DNA of 64,000 bases from JAWKZG01 sp041396125 (GCA_041396125.1 JAWKZG010000001.1:558001-622000); one strand, 5' to 3'. Shown: positions 1 through 10,423, numbered from the stretch's first letter. Notes: generated from the sequence alone by a model not told the origin. Program-made: numbers and translations.

Positions 1-2
1 AC

Positions 3-1523
3 AGCAACTGGGCTCGCAAGATCGTGCTGGCTGTTGGTGCGCTCATGGTGTTCTATTTTACCGTCGCATTGCTCGCCTATATTTTCGGCGAAAGCACGAT
101 TTTCGGTACGCTAAGTGGTTATTTCAGTGCTATTGGCGAAGCGCTGAATCCGAAAGAAATGCTCGATATCCGCTCCTATGGTCTGGGCACCATCTGCCTG
201 ATCATGATCGTCATCCTGATCGCCTTAATGATGACCGGCATGCCGCTGGGTATCGTGACACTGATTGTTTCGGTGCTGATGGCGATTGCTTTTTTCGGCC
301 CGCGCGGCCTGTATCTGGTATCAACCAACGCCGCCGGTCTGCTCGATCACTATTCATTGGTGGCTATTCCTTTATTCGTGTTGATGGCGTCGATCCTGGA
401 ACGGGCGGGGATTGCCGAAGATTTATTCGATGCGATGTCGATCTTCGCCGGCAATCTGCGCGGTGGGGTGGCAGTGCAGACGGTGGTCGTTGCGGTCATT
501 CTTGCCGCTATGTCCGGGGTAATGGGCGGGGAGATCGTCATGCTGGGTCTGGTTGCGCTGCCGCAGATGTTTCGACTCGGCTATAACCGCAGACTGACGA
601 TCGGCCTGATCTGTGCCTCTGGTGCCCTGGCAACGCTGATTCCGCCGTCGATCATCATGATCGTCTATGGCTTGTCGGCAGATGTCGCTATTGGCAGTCT
701 GTTTATGGCCGGTGCGGTGCCCGGTGTCATGCTGGCCGTATTCTATGCCGGTTATGTGCTGGTGCGGGTCAACCTCAATCCGACATTGGCACCCACCGCG
801 GCAGAAGTAGCCGCGATCACCGGCAAGGATCAGAAACTTTCGAAAGAGCGCCTGATGGCGGTAATTCTCTGCATCCTGCTGATCACCTGTGTCATGGGGT
901 CGATTTACGGTGGTATTGCCTCGGTTACCGAATCCGCTGGTGTCGGTGTGATCGGCGCGCTGTTTGTGGCAGCGGTGCGTAATCAGATGAAGTGGTCGGT
1001 ACTGCAGGAAGCACTGGCAGGCACCATGTCCACCGTCGGCACCATTATCTGGCTGATTCTGGGTGCGGTCAGTTTTGTCGGTATTTTCAATCTGGTTGGC
1101 GGTGGCGATTTCATGCGCAGTTTGTTCCTCGACCTGGGACTGCCGCCACTGGGTACGATCCTGGTCATGATGGCGATTTTGGTTGTGCTCGGTACGTTCA
1201 TGGAATGGATCGCAATCGTGTTTATCACCGTGCCGGTGTTCGCGCCGGTGGTCAAGGAGCTGGCACCCGCACTGGGGCTCGATCCCACCTGGGCTGCGGT
1301 GTGGTTCGGTATCCTGTTTGTGATGAATATCCAGATTTACTTTTTATCCCCCCCGTTTGGACCCGCCTGCTTCTGGCTGAAATCGGTGGCGCCGAAAGAC
1401 GTTACCTTGCAGGAAATCTTTATCTCGGTGCTGCCGTTCATTGTTTTGCAGATCATCGGCCTGATTCTGGTGATGATGTTTCCGCAAATTGCTTTGTGGC
1501 TGCCGCAGGCGCTAGGTAGTTAA
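3..1523 (+). CDS. TRAP transporter large permease (DctM-like), 5' end outside window
   Basis: Large membrane subunit of a tripartite ATP-independent periplasmic (TRAP) transporter, which uses an ion gradient to import organic acids captured by a periplasmic binding protein. The frame is open back to the window edge, so the true start lies upstream; an internal GTG at 24 is available but is not convincing. About 55 residues, including one helix, precede the usual DctM start, which suggests an N-terminal extension or a fused small subunit. Repeated hydrophobic helices and DctM-type stretches (TGMPLGIV, IPLFVLMASIL, LIPPSIIMIVYG) are visible. A 40-residue membrane peptide and a sugar-acid dehydratase follow on the same strand, so the cargo may be a sugar acid. 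That link is inference. Confidence 0.9.
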   Translation, partial: SNWARKIVLAVGALMVFYFTVALLAYIFGESTIFGTLSGYFSAIGEALNPKEMLDIRSYGLGTICLIMIVILIALMMTGMPLGIVTLIVSVLMAIAFFGPRGLYLVSTNAAGLLDHYSLVAIPLFVLMASILERAGIAEDLFDAMSIFAGNLRGGVAVQTVVVAVILAAMSGVMGGEIVMLGLVALPQMFRLGYNRRLTIGLICASGALATLIPPSIIMIVYGLSADVAIGSLFMAGAVPGVMLAVFYAGYVLVRVNLNPTLAPTAAEVAAITGKDQKLSKERLMAVILCILLITCVMGSIYGGIASVTESAGVGVIGALFVAAVRNQMKWSVLQEALAGTMSTVGTIIWLILGAVSFVGIFNLVGGGDFMRSLFLDLGLPPLGTILVMMAILVVLGTFMEWIAIVFITVPVFAPVVKELAPALGLDPTWAAVWFGILFVMNIQIYFLSPPFGPACFWLKSVAPKDVTLQEIFISVLPFIVLQIIGLILVMMFPQIALWLPQALGS

Positions 1524-1563
1524 TTGACACTGCGCAGCTGATTAACAAGAAGAGGAGACCGAT

Positions 1564-1686
1564 ATGCTTGGTAGAAACAGTCAGCAGGAACTCAATGCTT
1601 ACGGCCCCTGGCCCTGGCTTGCCGGCTATGTGCTGGCCGCTGTTCTGGCAGGGGTGATGTTCGGCCTGGCAACAGGTTTTCTTTAA
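1564..1686 (+). CDS. 40-residue single-helix membrane peptide
   Basis: Small gene with ATG at 1564 and TAA at 1684-1686, preceded by a strong ribosome binding site (AGAGGAG, ending about 6 nt before the ATG). The peptide has a polar N-terminus (MLGRNSQQELNAYGPWPW) and one hydrophobic helix of about 22 residues to the C-terminus. It lies 40 nt after the TRAP permease and 34 nt before the dehydratase, in the same direction, so it is probably cotranscribed. I do not recognise a family. A small accessory of the TRAP complex is plausible but unproven. Confidence 0.6.
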   Translation: MLGRNSQQELNAYGPWPWLAGYVLAAVLAGVMFGLATGFL

Positions 1687-1720
1687 GTCAGATAAACAAC
1701 CCGATAGACGACGATATAGC

Positions 1721-3463
1721 ATGACAGTAAAGACAAAGAAAAAACCGCACGAGTTGCGCAGCGCACGCTGGTTTGCGCCGGATGATTTTCGCTCATTCGG
1801 GCACCGTTCCCGCACCATGCAAATGGGCTATGGGCCGGAAGACTGGGTCGACAAGCCAGTCATTGCGATCATCAACACCTGGTCGGATGCACAGCCCTGC
1901 CACGCCCATTTCAAACACCGGGTGGAAGATATCAAACGCGGTATTTTCCAGGCGGGCGGCTTTCCTATGGAATTGCCGGCGCTGTCACTGTCGGAAAGCT
2001 ATGTCAAGCCGACCACCATGCTGTATCGCAATATGCTGGCGATGGATACCGAGGAATTGCTGCGCTCGCATCCGGCAGATGGCGCAGTGCTGATGGGCGG
2101 TTGCGACAAAACCACGCCAGGGTTGATCATGGGCGCGCTGTCGATGGGTATCCCGTTCATTTATGTGCCGGCGGGGCCGATGCTGCGCGGCAATTATCGC
2201 GGTGAGGTGCTGGGTTCCGGCACGGATTCGTTTAAATACTGGGATGAACGCCGCGCCGGCACCATCAGCAAAGAGCAATGGGTTGGCGTCGAGGGCGGTA
2301 TTGCCCGTTCCTACGGTCATTGCATGACGATGGGGACAGCTTCAACCATGACCGCAATTGCCGAAGCGCTGGGTCTGACCCTGCCGGGTGCCAGTTCCAT
2401 TCCGGCGGCGGATGCCAATCACCAGCGCATGTGTGCGACGTCCGGGCGGCGCATCGTGGATATGGTGTGGGAAGATCTCACCGCCGATAAAATCGTCACC
2501 GATGCGGCTGTAAAAAATGCGGTCATTGTGGCTATGGCGACCGGTTGTTCCACCAATGCCGTGGTGCATCTGCTGGCTATGGCACGCCGCGCCGGAATTA
2601 ATCTGACCCTGGATGATCTCGACCAGCTGGGCCGTCATACCCCGGTGATCGCCAATGTGCGCCCCTCCGGTAAAGGTTATCTGATGGAGGATTTCTTTTA
2701 CGCTGGTGGTCTGCGCGCGCTGATGGGGCAGTTAAAGGACAAACTCGATCTCAATGTCCTGACGGTCACCGGAGAACCTTTGGGCAACGGCCTGGCTGAT
2801 GCCGAGGTGTACAATAAGGACGTCATCCGCAGTCTCGATAATCCGGTTTACCACGAAGGTTCACTGGCGGTTCTGAAAGGCAATCTGGCACCGGATGGCT
2901 GTGTTATCAAACCGGCAGCCTGTGATCCGAAATTCCATCGTCATAAAGGCCCGGCGATGGTATTCGATAGTTATCCTGAGATGAAAGCCGCTATTGATGA
3001 CGAACATCTCGACATCACGCCCGATCATGTTTTTGTGTTGCGCAATGCAGGCCCGCAAGGCGGACCGGGTATGCCGGAATGGGGTATGCTGCCCATGCCC
3101 AAGGCGTTATTAAAACAGGGCTGTCGCGACATGTTGCGCATTTCCGATGCGCGCATGAGTGGCACCAGCTACGGTGCCTGTGTGCTGCATGTGGCACCGG
3201 AATCCTATGTCGGTGGTCCGCTGGCTTTGTTGCGCAATGGCGATATGGTCGAAATCGACATACCGAACCGCAGCATTAATATGCTGGTCGAGGCGGACGA
3301 GCTGGTACAGCGGCGGCGTGAATGGCAGGCCCCGGAGCCCAAGTTCGGGCGCGGCTATGGCTGGATGTTTGCGCGCCATGTCAGTCAGGCCGATAAAGGC
3401 TGCGATTTTGATTTTCTGGAACGGGATTTCGGCCCCGATCCCGGCGAGCCAGATATTTATTAA
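1721..3463 (+). CDS. IlvD/EDD-family sugar-acid dehydratase (L-arabinonate dehydratase-like)
   Basis: 580-residue iron-sulfur dehydratase that removes water from an aldonic acid to give a 2-keto-3-deoxy acid. The three cysteines that bind the [2Fe-2S] cluster in characterised arabinonate/xylonate dehydratases are present at about C60 (NTWSDAQPC), C128 (GGCDKTTPG) and C201 (YGHCMTMGTAST). The catalytic-serine region RISDARMSGTSYG is intact. Length and the ending fit the sugar-acid branch better than housekeeping IlvD of branched-chain amino acid synthesis. It lies downstream of TRAP transporter genes, consistent with uptake followed by dehydration of a sugar acid. The exact substrate (arabinonate, galactonate, xylonate or other) cannot be read from the sequence. 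Confidence 0.85.
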   Translation: MTVKTKKKPHELRSARWFAPDDFRSFGHRSRTMQMGYGPEDWVDKPVIAIINTWSDAQPCHAHFKHRVEDIKRGIFQAGGFPMELPALSLSESYVKPTTMLYRNMLAMDTEELLRSHPADGAVLMGGCDKTTPGLIMGALSMGIPFIYVPAGPMLRGNYRGEVLGSGTDSFKYWDERRAGTISKEQWVGVEGGIARSYGHCMTMGTASTMTAIAEALGLTLPGASSIPAADANHQRMCATSGRRIVDMVWEDLTADKIVTDAAVKNAVIVAMATGCSTNAVVHLLAMARRAGINLTLDDLDQLGRHTPVIANVRPSGKGYLMEDFFYAGGLRALMGQLKDKLDLNVLTVTGEPLGNGLADAEVYNKDVIRSLDNPVYHEGSLAVLKGNLAPDGCVIKPAACDPKFHRHKGPAMVFDSYPEMKAAIDDEHLDITPDHVFVLRNAGPQGGPGMPEWGMLPMPKALLKQGCRDMLRISDARMSGTSYGACVLHVAPESYVGGPLALLRNGDMVEIDIPNRSINMLVEADELVQRRREWQAPEPKFGRGYGWMFARHVSQADKGCDFDFLERDFGPDPGEPDIY

Positions 3464-3477
3464 TGTGCGCTTAGCGC

Positions 3478-4050
3478 TTAGTTAAGCTCTTCGGTCTGAT
3501 AGCGCCAGACCCGTAATTTATCTGACCAGTAATCCGGTGCCAGATGGGCTTTTTGTTTCAACTGGCGCCAGAAATCTTCCGGCTCTGGCAGCGATTCCCA
3601 GACTGAGGGCAGAAACGTGCCGCGATGGCGGCCTGCTTCCACAATCAAGCCGTCGATCCCCGGTTGCAACTGGCTCAGGATATCGTCTTCGCTGCGAAAA
3701 TGCAGCGGCTCCGGCGGTGTCAGCACAGCAATATGCAGTTCCAGATAGTCGATTTCCAGCGCTACGACCGGCGGAAAACGCGGATCGGCGAAAGCTGCCT
3801 GATACGCTTGCTCGGCAACATCGCAGACCAGCGGCTGATACGGTTCCAGGGTACCGATACAGCCGCGTAATTCACCCTGTTTGTGCAAAGTGACAAAACT
3901 GGCGCGATGTTCCTGCAGCGTGATGGGATAGCGTTTCGGATTGACATCCAGCAGACGACCGCTACTGGCACCGTGCTGGATAGATGCGCGGGCGATATCC
4001 AGCAGCAGCCGCCGTTCGGATTCGCTATAGCGAGCCTTAAGCACTGACAT
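3478..4050 (-). CDS. amrA: AMMECR1-domain protein of the AmmeMemoRadiSam system
   Basis: 190-residue protein with the AMMECR1 hallmark LRGCIGT at residues 61-67 (Cys64). The start at 4050 gives the standard family N-terminus (MSVLKARYSESERRLLL); an in-frame extension further upstream would run inside the neighbouring gene and lacks family character. It overlaps the 3' end of the MEMO-like gene by 14 nt, so the two are translationally coupled. Together with the divergent radical SAM gene it makes the AmmeMemoRadiSam trio, a widespread set whose biochemical role is still not established. It converges on the dehydratase gene with a 14-bp gap. Confidence 0.9.
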   Translation of the reverse strand: MSVLKARYSESERRLLLDIARASIQHGASSGRLLDVNPKRYPITLQEHRASFVTLHKQGELRGCIGTLEPYQPLVCDVAEQAYQAAFADPRFPPVVALEIDYLELHIAVLTPPEPLHFRSEDDILSQLQPGIDGLIVEAGRHRGTFLPSVWESLPEPEDFWRQLKQKAHLAPDYWSDKLRVWRYQTEELN

Positions 4051-4861
4051 GAGCGGTTTCGTGCAAAGCCCAGGCACCATAACCAACAACCTGGTGCCGG
4101 GGACCGGCTGTGTCACCAGAGTTTCGTAAATCCAGCGTCTCAACCTGCAGTCCGTGGTGCCGGGCGGCCAGCAACAAGCCCTGCAGTGGTACCCGGCCGC
4201 AAGCCTGTTCGTAATTAATATCCTGTCCGCGCAGTGCTTCGATGGTGTGGCAGGTGGTCTGGTCAATAGCCTGTGCGGTACGGTAGTCATGATAATGGCT
4301 GAGATCGGAGCTGATCACCAGCAGGGTTTCCGGCCCGCCCCAGAGGCGTTCCAGCACTGCACAAACGGCCTCGGCACTGGCATCGCCAACCACCAGAGGA
4401 ACCAGACTGAAGGCCTGCAGTTGTGCCTGCAGAAACGGCAAATGCACTTCCAGACTGTGTTCCTGGGCATGGGCCTGATCCAGCGGTCGGACTTGAGGCA
4501 GATCCTGCAGAGTCGCCAGCGCGGCGCGATCAACCGGAATGTTGCCTAACGGGGTCTGAAAGGCATCTGCGGTACTGTAGGCCAGGCCTTGTAGTGGTAC
4601 CCGGTGCGACGGACCGAGCAGCACTACCCGCTGAATACGGTCGCGCACCGGACGCAGACGGGCGTAGGCCTTGGCTGCCACCGGGCCGGAGTAAACATAG
4701 CCCGCATGCGGAGCAATCAATGCTTTGGGGGCGGGGCCAACGTCAACCGGTTCGGCATTAAGCAGCTTGTCCACCAGTGTACGCAGTTCGGCAGGATCAG
4801 CCGGGTAAAACAAACCCGCCACCGCCGGCTGGCGTGGCTGTGTTGGCTTGACAGGCGTCAT
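4037..4861 (-). CDS. amrB: MEMO-like protein of the AmmeMemoRadiSam system
   Basis: 274-residue MEMO1-family protein. MEMO folds like class III extradiol dioxygenases with a metal site built from histidines. Candidate conserved stretches are APHAGYVYSG, EHSLEVHLPFLQ and SSDLSHYHDY, all intact. The start at ATG 4861 is preceded by AGAGGA about 7 nt upstream on the minus strand; an upstream in-frame start adds 17 atypical residues. It is first in a two-gene unit with the AMMECR1-like gene and divergent from the radical SAM gene, separated by 104 bp that must hold both promoters. The enzymatic role of the bacterial family is unknown. Confidence 0.9.
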   Translation of the reverse strand: MTPVKPTQPRQPAVAGLFYPADPAELRTLVDKLLNAEPVDVGPAPKALIAPHAGYVYSGPVAAKAYARLRPVRDRIQRVVLLGPSHRVPLQGLAYSTADAFQTPLGNIPVDRAALATLQDLPQVRPLDQAHAQEHSLEVHLPFLQAQLQAFSLVPLVVGDASAEAVCAVLERLWGGPETLLVISSDLSHYHDYRTAQAIDQTTCHTIEALRGQDINYEQACGRVPLQGLLLAARHHGLQVETLDLRNSGDTAGPRHQVVGYGAWALHETAHVSA

Positions 4862-4965
4862 TATGAATCCTCTGGTTGCGCTGTATTGCATGGAGCTACA
4901 GTCTAAAATCATGCTCTCTTGCTTGTAATCGCATTACTCAGCATCCATTTATATTATAAACCCTT

Positions 4966-6108
4966 ATGCAAATTTGCGAGACAGCAATGCACACAGCCAC
5001 AGATGTCATTCAGGCGACCGATCCCGGCGTAGTAGCAACGCGCTATTGGCACGCGTTGAGCGATGGTCGTATTCAATGTGATCTTTGTCCGCGCTATTGC
5101 AAATTACGTGAGGGGCAGCGCGGTTTATGTTTCGTGCGGGGCCGTTTGAATGACGCTCTTGTCATGACCAGCTACGGGCGTTCCAGCGGTTATTGCGTGG
5201 ACCCGATTGAGAAAAAGCCACTGCATCATTTTTTGCCCGGCACGCCGGTATTGTCGTTCGGTACGGCCGGTTGCAATCTGGCCTGCAAATTCTGCCAGAA
5301 TTGGGACATCAGCAAATCGCGCGAACTGGACACCTTAATGGATCAGGCGGAGCCGTCGCTGATCGCGCATGCTGCCAGTCAGCTGCAGTGTCGCAGCGTC
5401 GCGTTTACCTATAATGATCCGGTGATTTTTCATGAATATGCGATCGATGTCGCGCAAGCCTGCCGGGAGCAGGGGATTTGCGCAGTTGCGGTCAGTGCCG
5501 GTTATGTTTGTCCCGCACCACGGGCTGAATTCTATCGCAGTATGGATGCGGTCAATATCGATCTGAAAGCGTTCAGTGAGGATTTTTATTATCGTCTGAC
5601 CGGCAGTCATCTGGCACCGGTGCTGGATACTCTGCGCTATCTCAAACATGACACTGACGTCTGGCTGGAGATCACCACTCTGTTGATTCCGGGTGAAAAC
5701 GATTCCGAAGCCGAGTTACAGGCCCTGACCCAATGGGTAATAACAGAACTGGGACCGGACGTACCGCTGCATTTCACGGCTTTCCATCCCGATTATAAAC
5801 TGCGCGACCGTGCCCATACGCCGGCTGCCACACTGCAGCGGGCCCGTGCTGTCGCGCTCAAGAACGGGCTGCGTTATGTCTATACCGGTAATATTCACGA
5901 CAGCAAAGGCGGCAGCACTTACTGTCATGGCTGCGGCCAATGCCTGATCCGGCGCGACTGGTATGAACTGTCGGGCTGGGCGCTGGATGCCCATGGCGGC
6001 TGTCAGCATTGCGGTACGCCCTGTGCGGGCCGGTTTGAGGCGCAGCCGGGCGATTGGGGGAGCAAACGGCTGCCGGTGCGCCTGCGGGATTTCAACGGCT
6101 CGGTGTAA
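4966..6108 (+). CDS. amrS: AmmeMemoRadiSam system radical SAM enzyme (AmrS)
   Basis: 380-residue radical SAM protein. The CX3CX2C cluster motif is at C103, C107 and C110 (AGCNLACKFCQNW). Extra cysteine clusters occur near the N-terminus (CDLCPRYC) and at the C-terminus (CHGCGQC, then CQHCGTPC), the latter resembling zinc or auxiliary-cluster knuckles. The fold resembles pyruvate-formate-lyase activating enzymes, but no glycyl-radical partner is nearby. The ATG at 4966 is close to an AT-rich TATTAT element at 4952-4957, so the leader may be very short; ATG 4987 is an alternative start. It is divergent from the MEMO/AMMECR1 pair. Confidence 0.9.
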   Translation: MQICETAMHTATDVIQATDPGVVATRYWHALSDGRIQCDLCPRYCKLREGQRGLCFVRGRLNDALVMTSYGRSSGYCVDPIEKKPLHHFLPGTPVLSFGTAGCNLACKFCQNWDISKSRELDTLMDQAEPSLIAHAASQLQCRSVAFTYNDPVIFHEYAIDVAQACREQGICAVAVSAGYVCPAPRAEFYRSMDAVNIDLKAFSEDFYYRLTGSHLAPVLDTLRYLKHDTDVWLEITTLLIPGENDSEAELQALTQWVITELGPDVPLHFTAFHPDYKLRDRAHTPAATLQRARAVALKNGLRYVYTGNIHDSKGGSTYCHGCGQCLIRRDWYELSGWALDAHGGCQHCGTPCAGRFEAQPGDWGSKRLPVRLRDFNGSV

Positions 6109-6109
6109 G

Positions 6110-6633
6110 TTACTTCAAAGAATTAAATCCGGCGGTAAAGCCGCTCAGTGAAACCGGCACGGCGACAATGCCGACACCGTCATGGAAGCGGACTTCCATT
6201 TTATGCCTTTTCTAAACTGGCCCAGCACTTCATCGGTGAGCGGGAAACCTGCCACACAGCCGGTCGGGATGCAGCGTTCGAACTGAATACGCGCCATTTT
6301 CCCTTCATCGACTTTAAAGCCGATACCGGGTGGCAGGGCGATACCCAGGGGCAGAGTCATAAACGCTGCCGGTCGATCCTTGCCGTCATCACCAGGTAGA
6401 TAACCGACGGACATTTGCAGTATCGGCTGATCTTTGTCTTTGGTCGCAACCGTTTGATAAATAAAACAGCGTTCTTCTGTGGTGCCAGGCAATTTATCGC
6501 AACCTACCGTCCAGTCCTTGAAACGTTGGCCTTGCTCGGCAGCCTGCGCCAGCGGAGTCGTCACCGCTACACAAAGCGCTGTGAGCAGCGAAATTCTGGA
6601 AAGTCTGGCAACAGCGCGGTCAGATAAAAACAT
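6110..6633 (-). pseudogene. ialB-like invasion-associated locus B family gene, frameshifted
   Basis: Periplasmic protein of the IalB family with a signal peptide (residues 1-32, ending AQAA) and paired cysteines (TVGCDKL, EERCFIY, ERCIPTGCVAG). In the starting frame it stops at 6145 with an atypical tail after KGIK. Shifting frame at the AAAA run (minus strand, 6199-6202) restores a normal family ending (MEVRFHDGVGIVAVPVSLSG, then FTAGFNSLK) that stops at 6110. One missing A in the run therefore explains the break. GGAG lies about 9 nt before the ATG. The function of the family outside its Bartonella name is unclear. Confidence 0.8.
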
Positions 6634-6693
6634 CGTCGATACTCCAATTGAATGCGGTGTGATTCTCTACTGCTACGTTCTCAGCGTCAACCA

Positions 6694-9600
6694 TTACGCT
6701 GCTAATGATTGTGCAGCAGGGCGGCGCAATTGTTCCAGTAATTGCGTTTCGCGCTGCCGGGTTTGTTCGATATGTCGCTGCTTGACATGGCCGTAGCCGC
6801 GGATATGTTCCGGCAACGAGGCCAGCTTGACGGCCAGCGCGTGTTTGTCCGGCGAGAGGTGCTCCAGCAGCTCGCCCAGCAGGGCCTCGTAATCCTTGAT
6901 GAGCTGGCGCTCCTGGCGGCGCTCCTGGGTGTAGCCGAAAATGTCCAGTGGCGTACCGCGCAACCAGCGCAGCCTGGCCAGGACGCCAAATGCTTTGAGC
7001 ATCCAGGGGCCATAGGCTTTTTTACGCGGTTCGCCGGTCTGCGGGTCACGCTGTGCCCATAACGGTGGTGCCAAATGAAATTCCAGCGTGTAATCGCCCT
7101 CAAACTGATCTTGCAGCTTGCGCTGAAAATCGCCATCGGTATATAAACGTGCGACTTCGTATTCGTCTTTATAGGCGAGCAGTTTGAAGTAATAGCGGGC
7201 CACTGCAATACTCAGATCAGTGCTGCCGGGGACAGCGGCGGTTTCAGCGCTGCGTACGCGATCGACCCATTGCCGGTAACGTTTGGCGTAGGCTTTATTC
7301 TGGTACTGACCGAGAAAGGCCTCGCGCTGTTCAATAATCGCGTCCAGGCTGGCAGGCCGACGTTCAGCCAGCGCCACCGGCGTGCTGGGAAACGCGACAC
7401 GGATGACGTGTTCCTTATCATGCGCGGTGCGCCGGCCCCACAGGAAAGCCTTTTTATTAAACTCGACAGCCACACCGTTAAGTTCTATCGCCTGCTCCAG
7501 CGCCTCGGCAGAGAGCGGCACCCGGCCTTTTTGATAGGCATAGCCCAGCATAAACAGGTTGGTGGCAATCGCATCGCCCAGCAAGGCATTAGCCAGCCGG
7601 GTGGCTTCCAGTGCATCGACCTGATCCTGCCCGGCGCTTTGACGCAGCGCTTCCAGCAGTGCCTGCTTGGGGTATTTGAAATCCGGCTGGCGCGTGAAAT
7701 CGCCAGTCATTATCTCCTGGCCGTTGGCGATGATACAGGTCTGGCCATGGCGCACGGTTTTGAGTGATTCCGGGCTGGCCGCCACAACCAGATCGCAGCC
7801 CAGGATCAGATCGGCTTTGCTGGCGGCAATACGGCTGGTGGTCACGGCTTGCGGGGTAGCCCCCAGGCGCAGGTGCGTGGTAACCGCGCCGCCTTTTTGC
7901 GCCAGCCCCATCATATCCAGCACCGAGCAACCCTTGTCTTCAATATGCGCCGCCATGCCCAGCAGCGCGCCGATTGTGACGATACCAGTGCCGCCGACCC
8001 CGGCAATGACAATATTATAGGGTTGTTCCAGCCCGGGTTTTGCCGGTTCGGGCAACGGCCCGAAGTCATCGTTGGTGATAGCTTTGGCTTTGCGCAAACG
8101 ACCGCCGCGCACGGTTACAAAACTGGGGCAGAATCCTTCCAGACAGGAGAAATCCTTGTTGCAGGCAGACTGATCGATCATCCGTTTGCGCCCGAATTCG
8201 GTCTCTAACGGCAGTACGGCAACACAGTTTGATTTCACCCCGCAATCGCCACAGCCCTCGCAGACTGCATCGTTGATAAAGACCCGCTGGTCCGGGTCAG
8301 GAAATTTACCGCGTTTGCGGCGGCGGCGCTTTTCGGCGGCGCAGGTCTGATCGTAGACCAGTACGCTGGTACCGGGGACTTCCCGTAATTCGCGCTGCAC
8401 AGCGTCCAGATCGCGCCGGTGATGAATGCTGACACCTGGCGCAAACTCGGCATCAGCCGGATATTTGTCAGGTTCATCGCTGACCACAGCAATCCGTCGC
8501 ACGCCTTCAGCATAAACCTGCTGGGTGATGCGTGGCACGGTAAGCGGGCCATCCACGCTCTGGCCGCCCGTCATGGCGACCGCATCGTTGTAAAGAATTT
8601 TATAGGTGACATTGACCTTGGCCGAGACGGTTGCCCGTAAGGCCAGCAGGCCAGAGTGAAAATAGGTGCCATCGCCGATGTTCTGAAACATATGTTCGCG
8701 CTTGCTGAATGGCGCTTCACCAATCCAGCTGGCACCTTCGCCGCCCATTTGGGTGTAGCGGGCGGTATCGCGATCCATCCACTGCGCCATGAAATGGCAG
8801 CCGATGCCGGCCAGCGCATGACTGCCTTCGGGCACCCGGGTCGAGGTGTTATGAGGACAGCCGGGGCAGAAATATGGGGTGCGCTGCATGGCCGGTGGTT
8901 TGGTTTCGGCTTCGTTCAGACCACGCAGCTGATTAACTTTGACGGCCAGAGTCTGATCATACTTGAGGCGCAATAAACGGCTGCCGATAGCCAGTGCGAT
9001 CTGGTTGCTGTCGAGCCGGTCGGGGGATTGCAGTAACACCTCGCCCTGTTCGTTGCGCTTGCCGACAATAGTGGCGGGGGCATCGGGCTGACCATACAGC
9101 AGATCTTTTAGCTGGGTCTCGATCAGGCCGCGTTTTTCCTCGACCACAATGACCATATCCAGTCCCTGGCAAAATGCCAGTGCGCCTTGTGGCTCCAGCG
9201 GAAAACTAAGCGCGACTTTGTACAGTCGTACACCGAGGTGGTGGGCGACCTGCTCATTGATGCCCAGATCGTCGAGGGCCTGCAAGACGTCCAGATACGA
9301 TTTACCGGTAGTGACAATGCCCAGTCGGGCGTCGGGGTTGTCAAACTTGACCTGATCCAGTTGATTGGCCCGACAGAAGGCCTGTACCGCAGCCAGTTTG
9401 TGATCGTGCAGACGCCGCTCCTGCGCATGCCAGGTGTCGGGCCAGCGGATGTTGAGCGTCCGGCGGCAGCGGATGGTCGTCGGGCAGGCGGAGCTGGATG
9501 CGCTCATCGCTGACGTCCACCGATGCAGCGGATTCGACGGTGTCGTGGATACATTTCAGCGCGACCCAGCAGCCGCTGTAACGCGACATTGCCCAACCGT

Positions 9601-10153
9601 ACAGTCCGTAGTCCAGAAACTCCTGTACGCCAGCCGGATTAAGAACCGGAATCATGGCGTCCATCATGGCGTACTCGCTCTGGTGCACAGTAGTTGAGGA
9701 CTCGCCGGTATGATCGTCACCGAGCAGGACCAGTACGCCACCGTTTTGGGCCGAGCCGGCCAGATTGCCATGGCGGAGCGCATCGCCGGAGCGATCAACG
9801 CCGGGACCTTTGCCGTACCACATGGCGAATACGCCATCGTAGCGGTTTTCACCGCTCAGGCCGGCCTGCTGGGTGCCCCATATCGCGGTTGCGGCCAGAT
9901 CTTCGTTGACGCCGGGCTGGAACACAATCTGATGCTCTTGCAGGTGAGCCTGTGCCTGTAGCATCTGTTGATCCAGACCGCCCAGCGGTGAGCCGCGATA
10001 GCCGGAGATATAGCCCGCAGTATTTAACCCAGCCACCTGATCACGCCGGCGCTGCATCATAGGCAGCCGTACCAGCGCCTGGATGCCGGTCATGAACGCG
10101 CGTCCCTCGCGCAGCGTATATTTATCATTGATGGTGACGGCTTTGAGCGTCAT
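6694..10153 (-). pseudogene. Fused indolepyruvate ferredoxin oxidoreductase, frameshifted
   Basis: Long single-chain indolepyruvate ferredoxin oxidoreductase (about 1,150 residues), which decarboxylates aryl-pyruvates from aromatic amino acid transamination to aryl-acetyl-CoA with ferredoxin. The start at 10153 has AAGGAGA 6 nt upstream. Visible parts are an N-terminal thiamine-diphosphate half (GYISGYRGSPLGGLDQQM, LLGDDHTGESS), a ferredoxin-like cysteine region (CEGCGDCGVKSNC, SCLEGFCPS), a gamma domain (GVGGTGIVTIG) and a C-terminal extension. The frame breaks at about 9454-9459: LPPD is followed out of frame by LNIRWPDTW. Reading GACGCTC as GACGGCCTC restores D-G-L-N, so two shortened homopolymers would explain the shift. 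Function is probably intact if the break is an artefact. Confidence 0.9.
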
Positions 10154-10423
10154 TCCGGTCTCCTTGAGAGTTATTCTGGTGTGGTGGTCAAAACGGGTAT
10201 TCTAACGATACCCACAACGTTCTGATACTCATGCTGCGCGATAGTGCCCCGCCCGTGGGTCTGTTTTTTCGGGTTGCCTGTCAGGTAAAAATGATTTTCA
10301 GCGTACATTCAGCTGCAAACGGTTGTAATAGTTGCTGCGGGATTGAAATTCGATGGGGGAGCGGTATCCTGTCTTTCTGGGTTCGCTGTGCGAGTCCATA
10401 CCACCAGCAGTGAGGAGTCTTCT

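Noticed and set aside
992..1519. Long alternative frame inside the TRAP permease
   Set aside because: It is a shadow of the permease gene in another frame with no family character or ribosome site.
4050..4290. N-terminal extension of the AMMECR1-like protein
   Set aside because: It lies entirely within the MEMO-like gene, has no family similarity, and ATG 4050 gives the normal N-terminus.
6199..6202. Programmed frameshift in the ialB-like gene
   Set aside because: The run is only four A, without a slippery heptamer, a stimulatory structure or a regulatory reason; a missing base is simpler.
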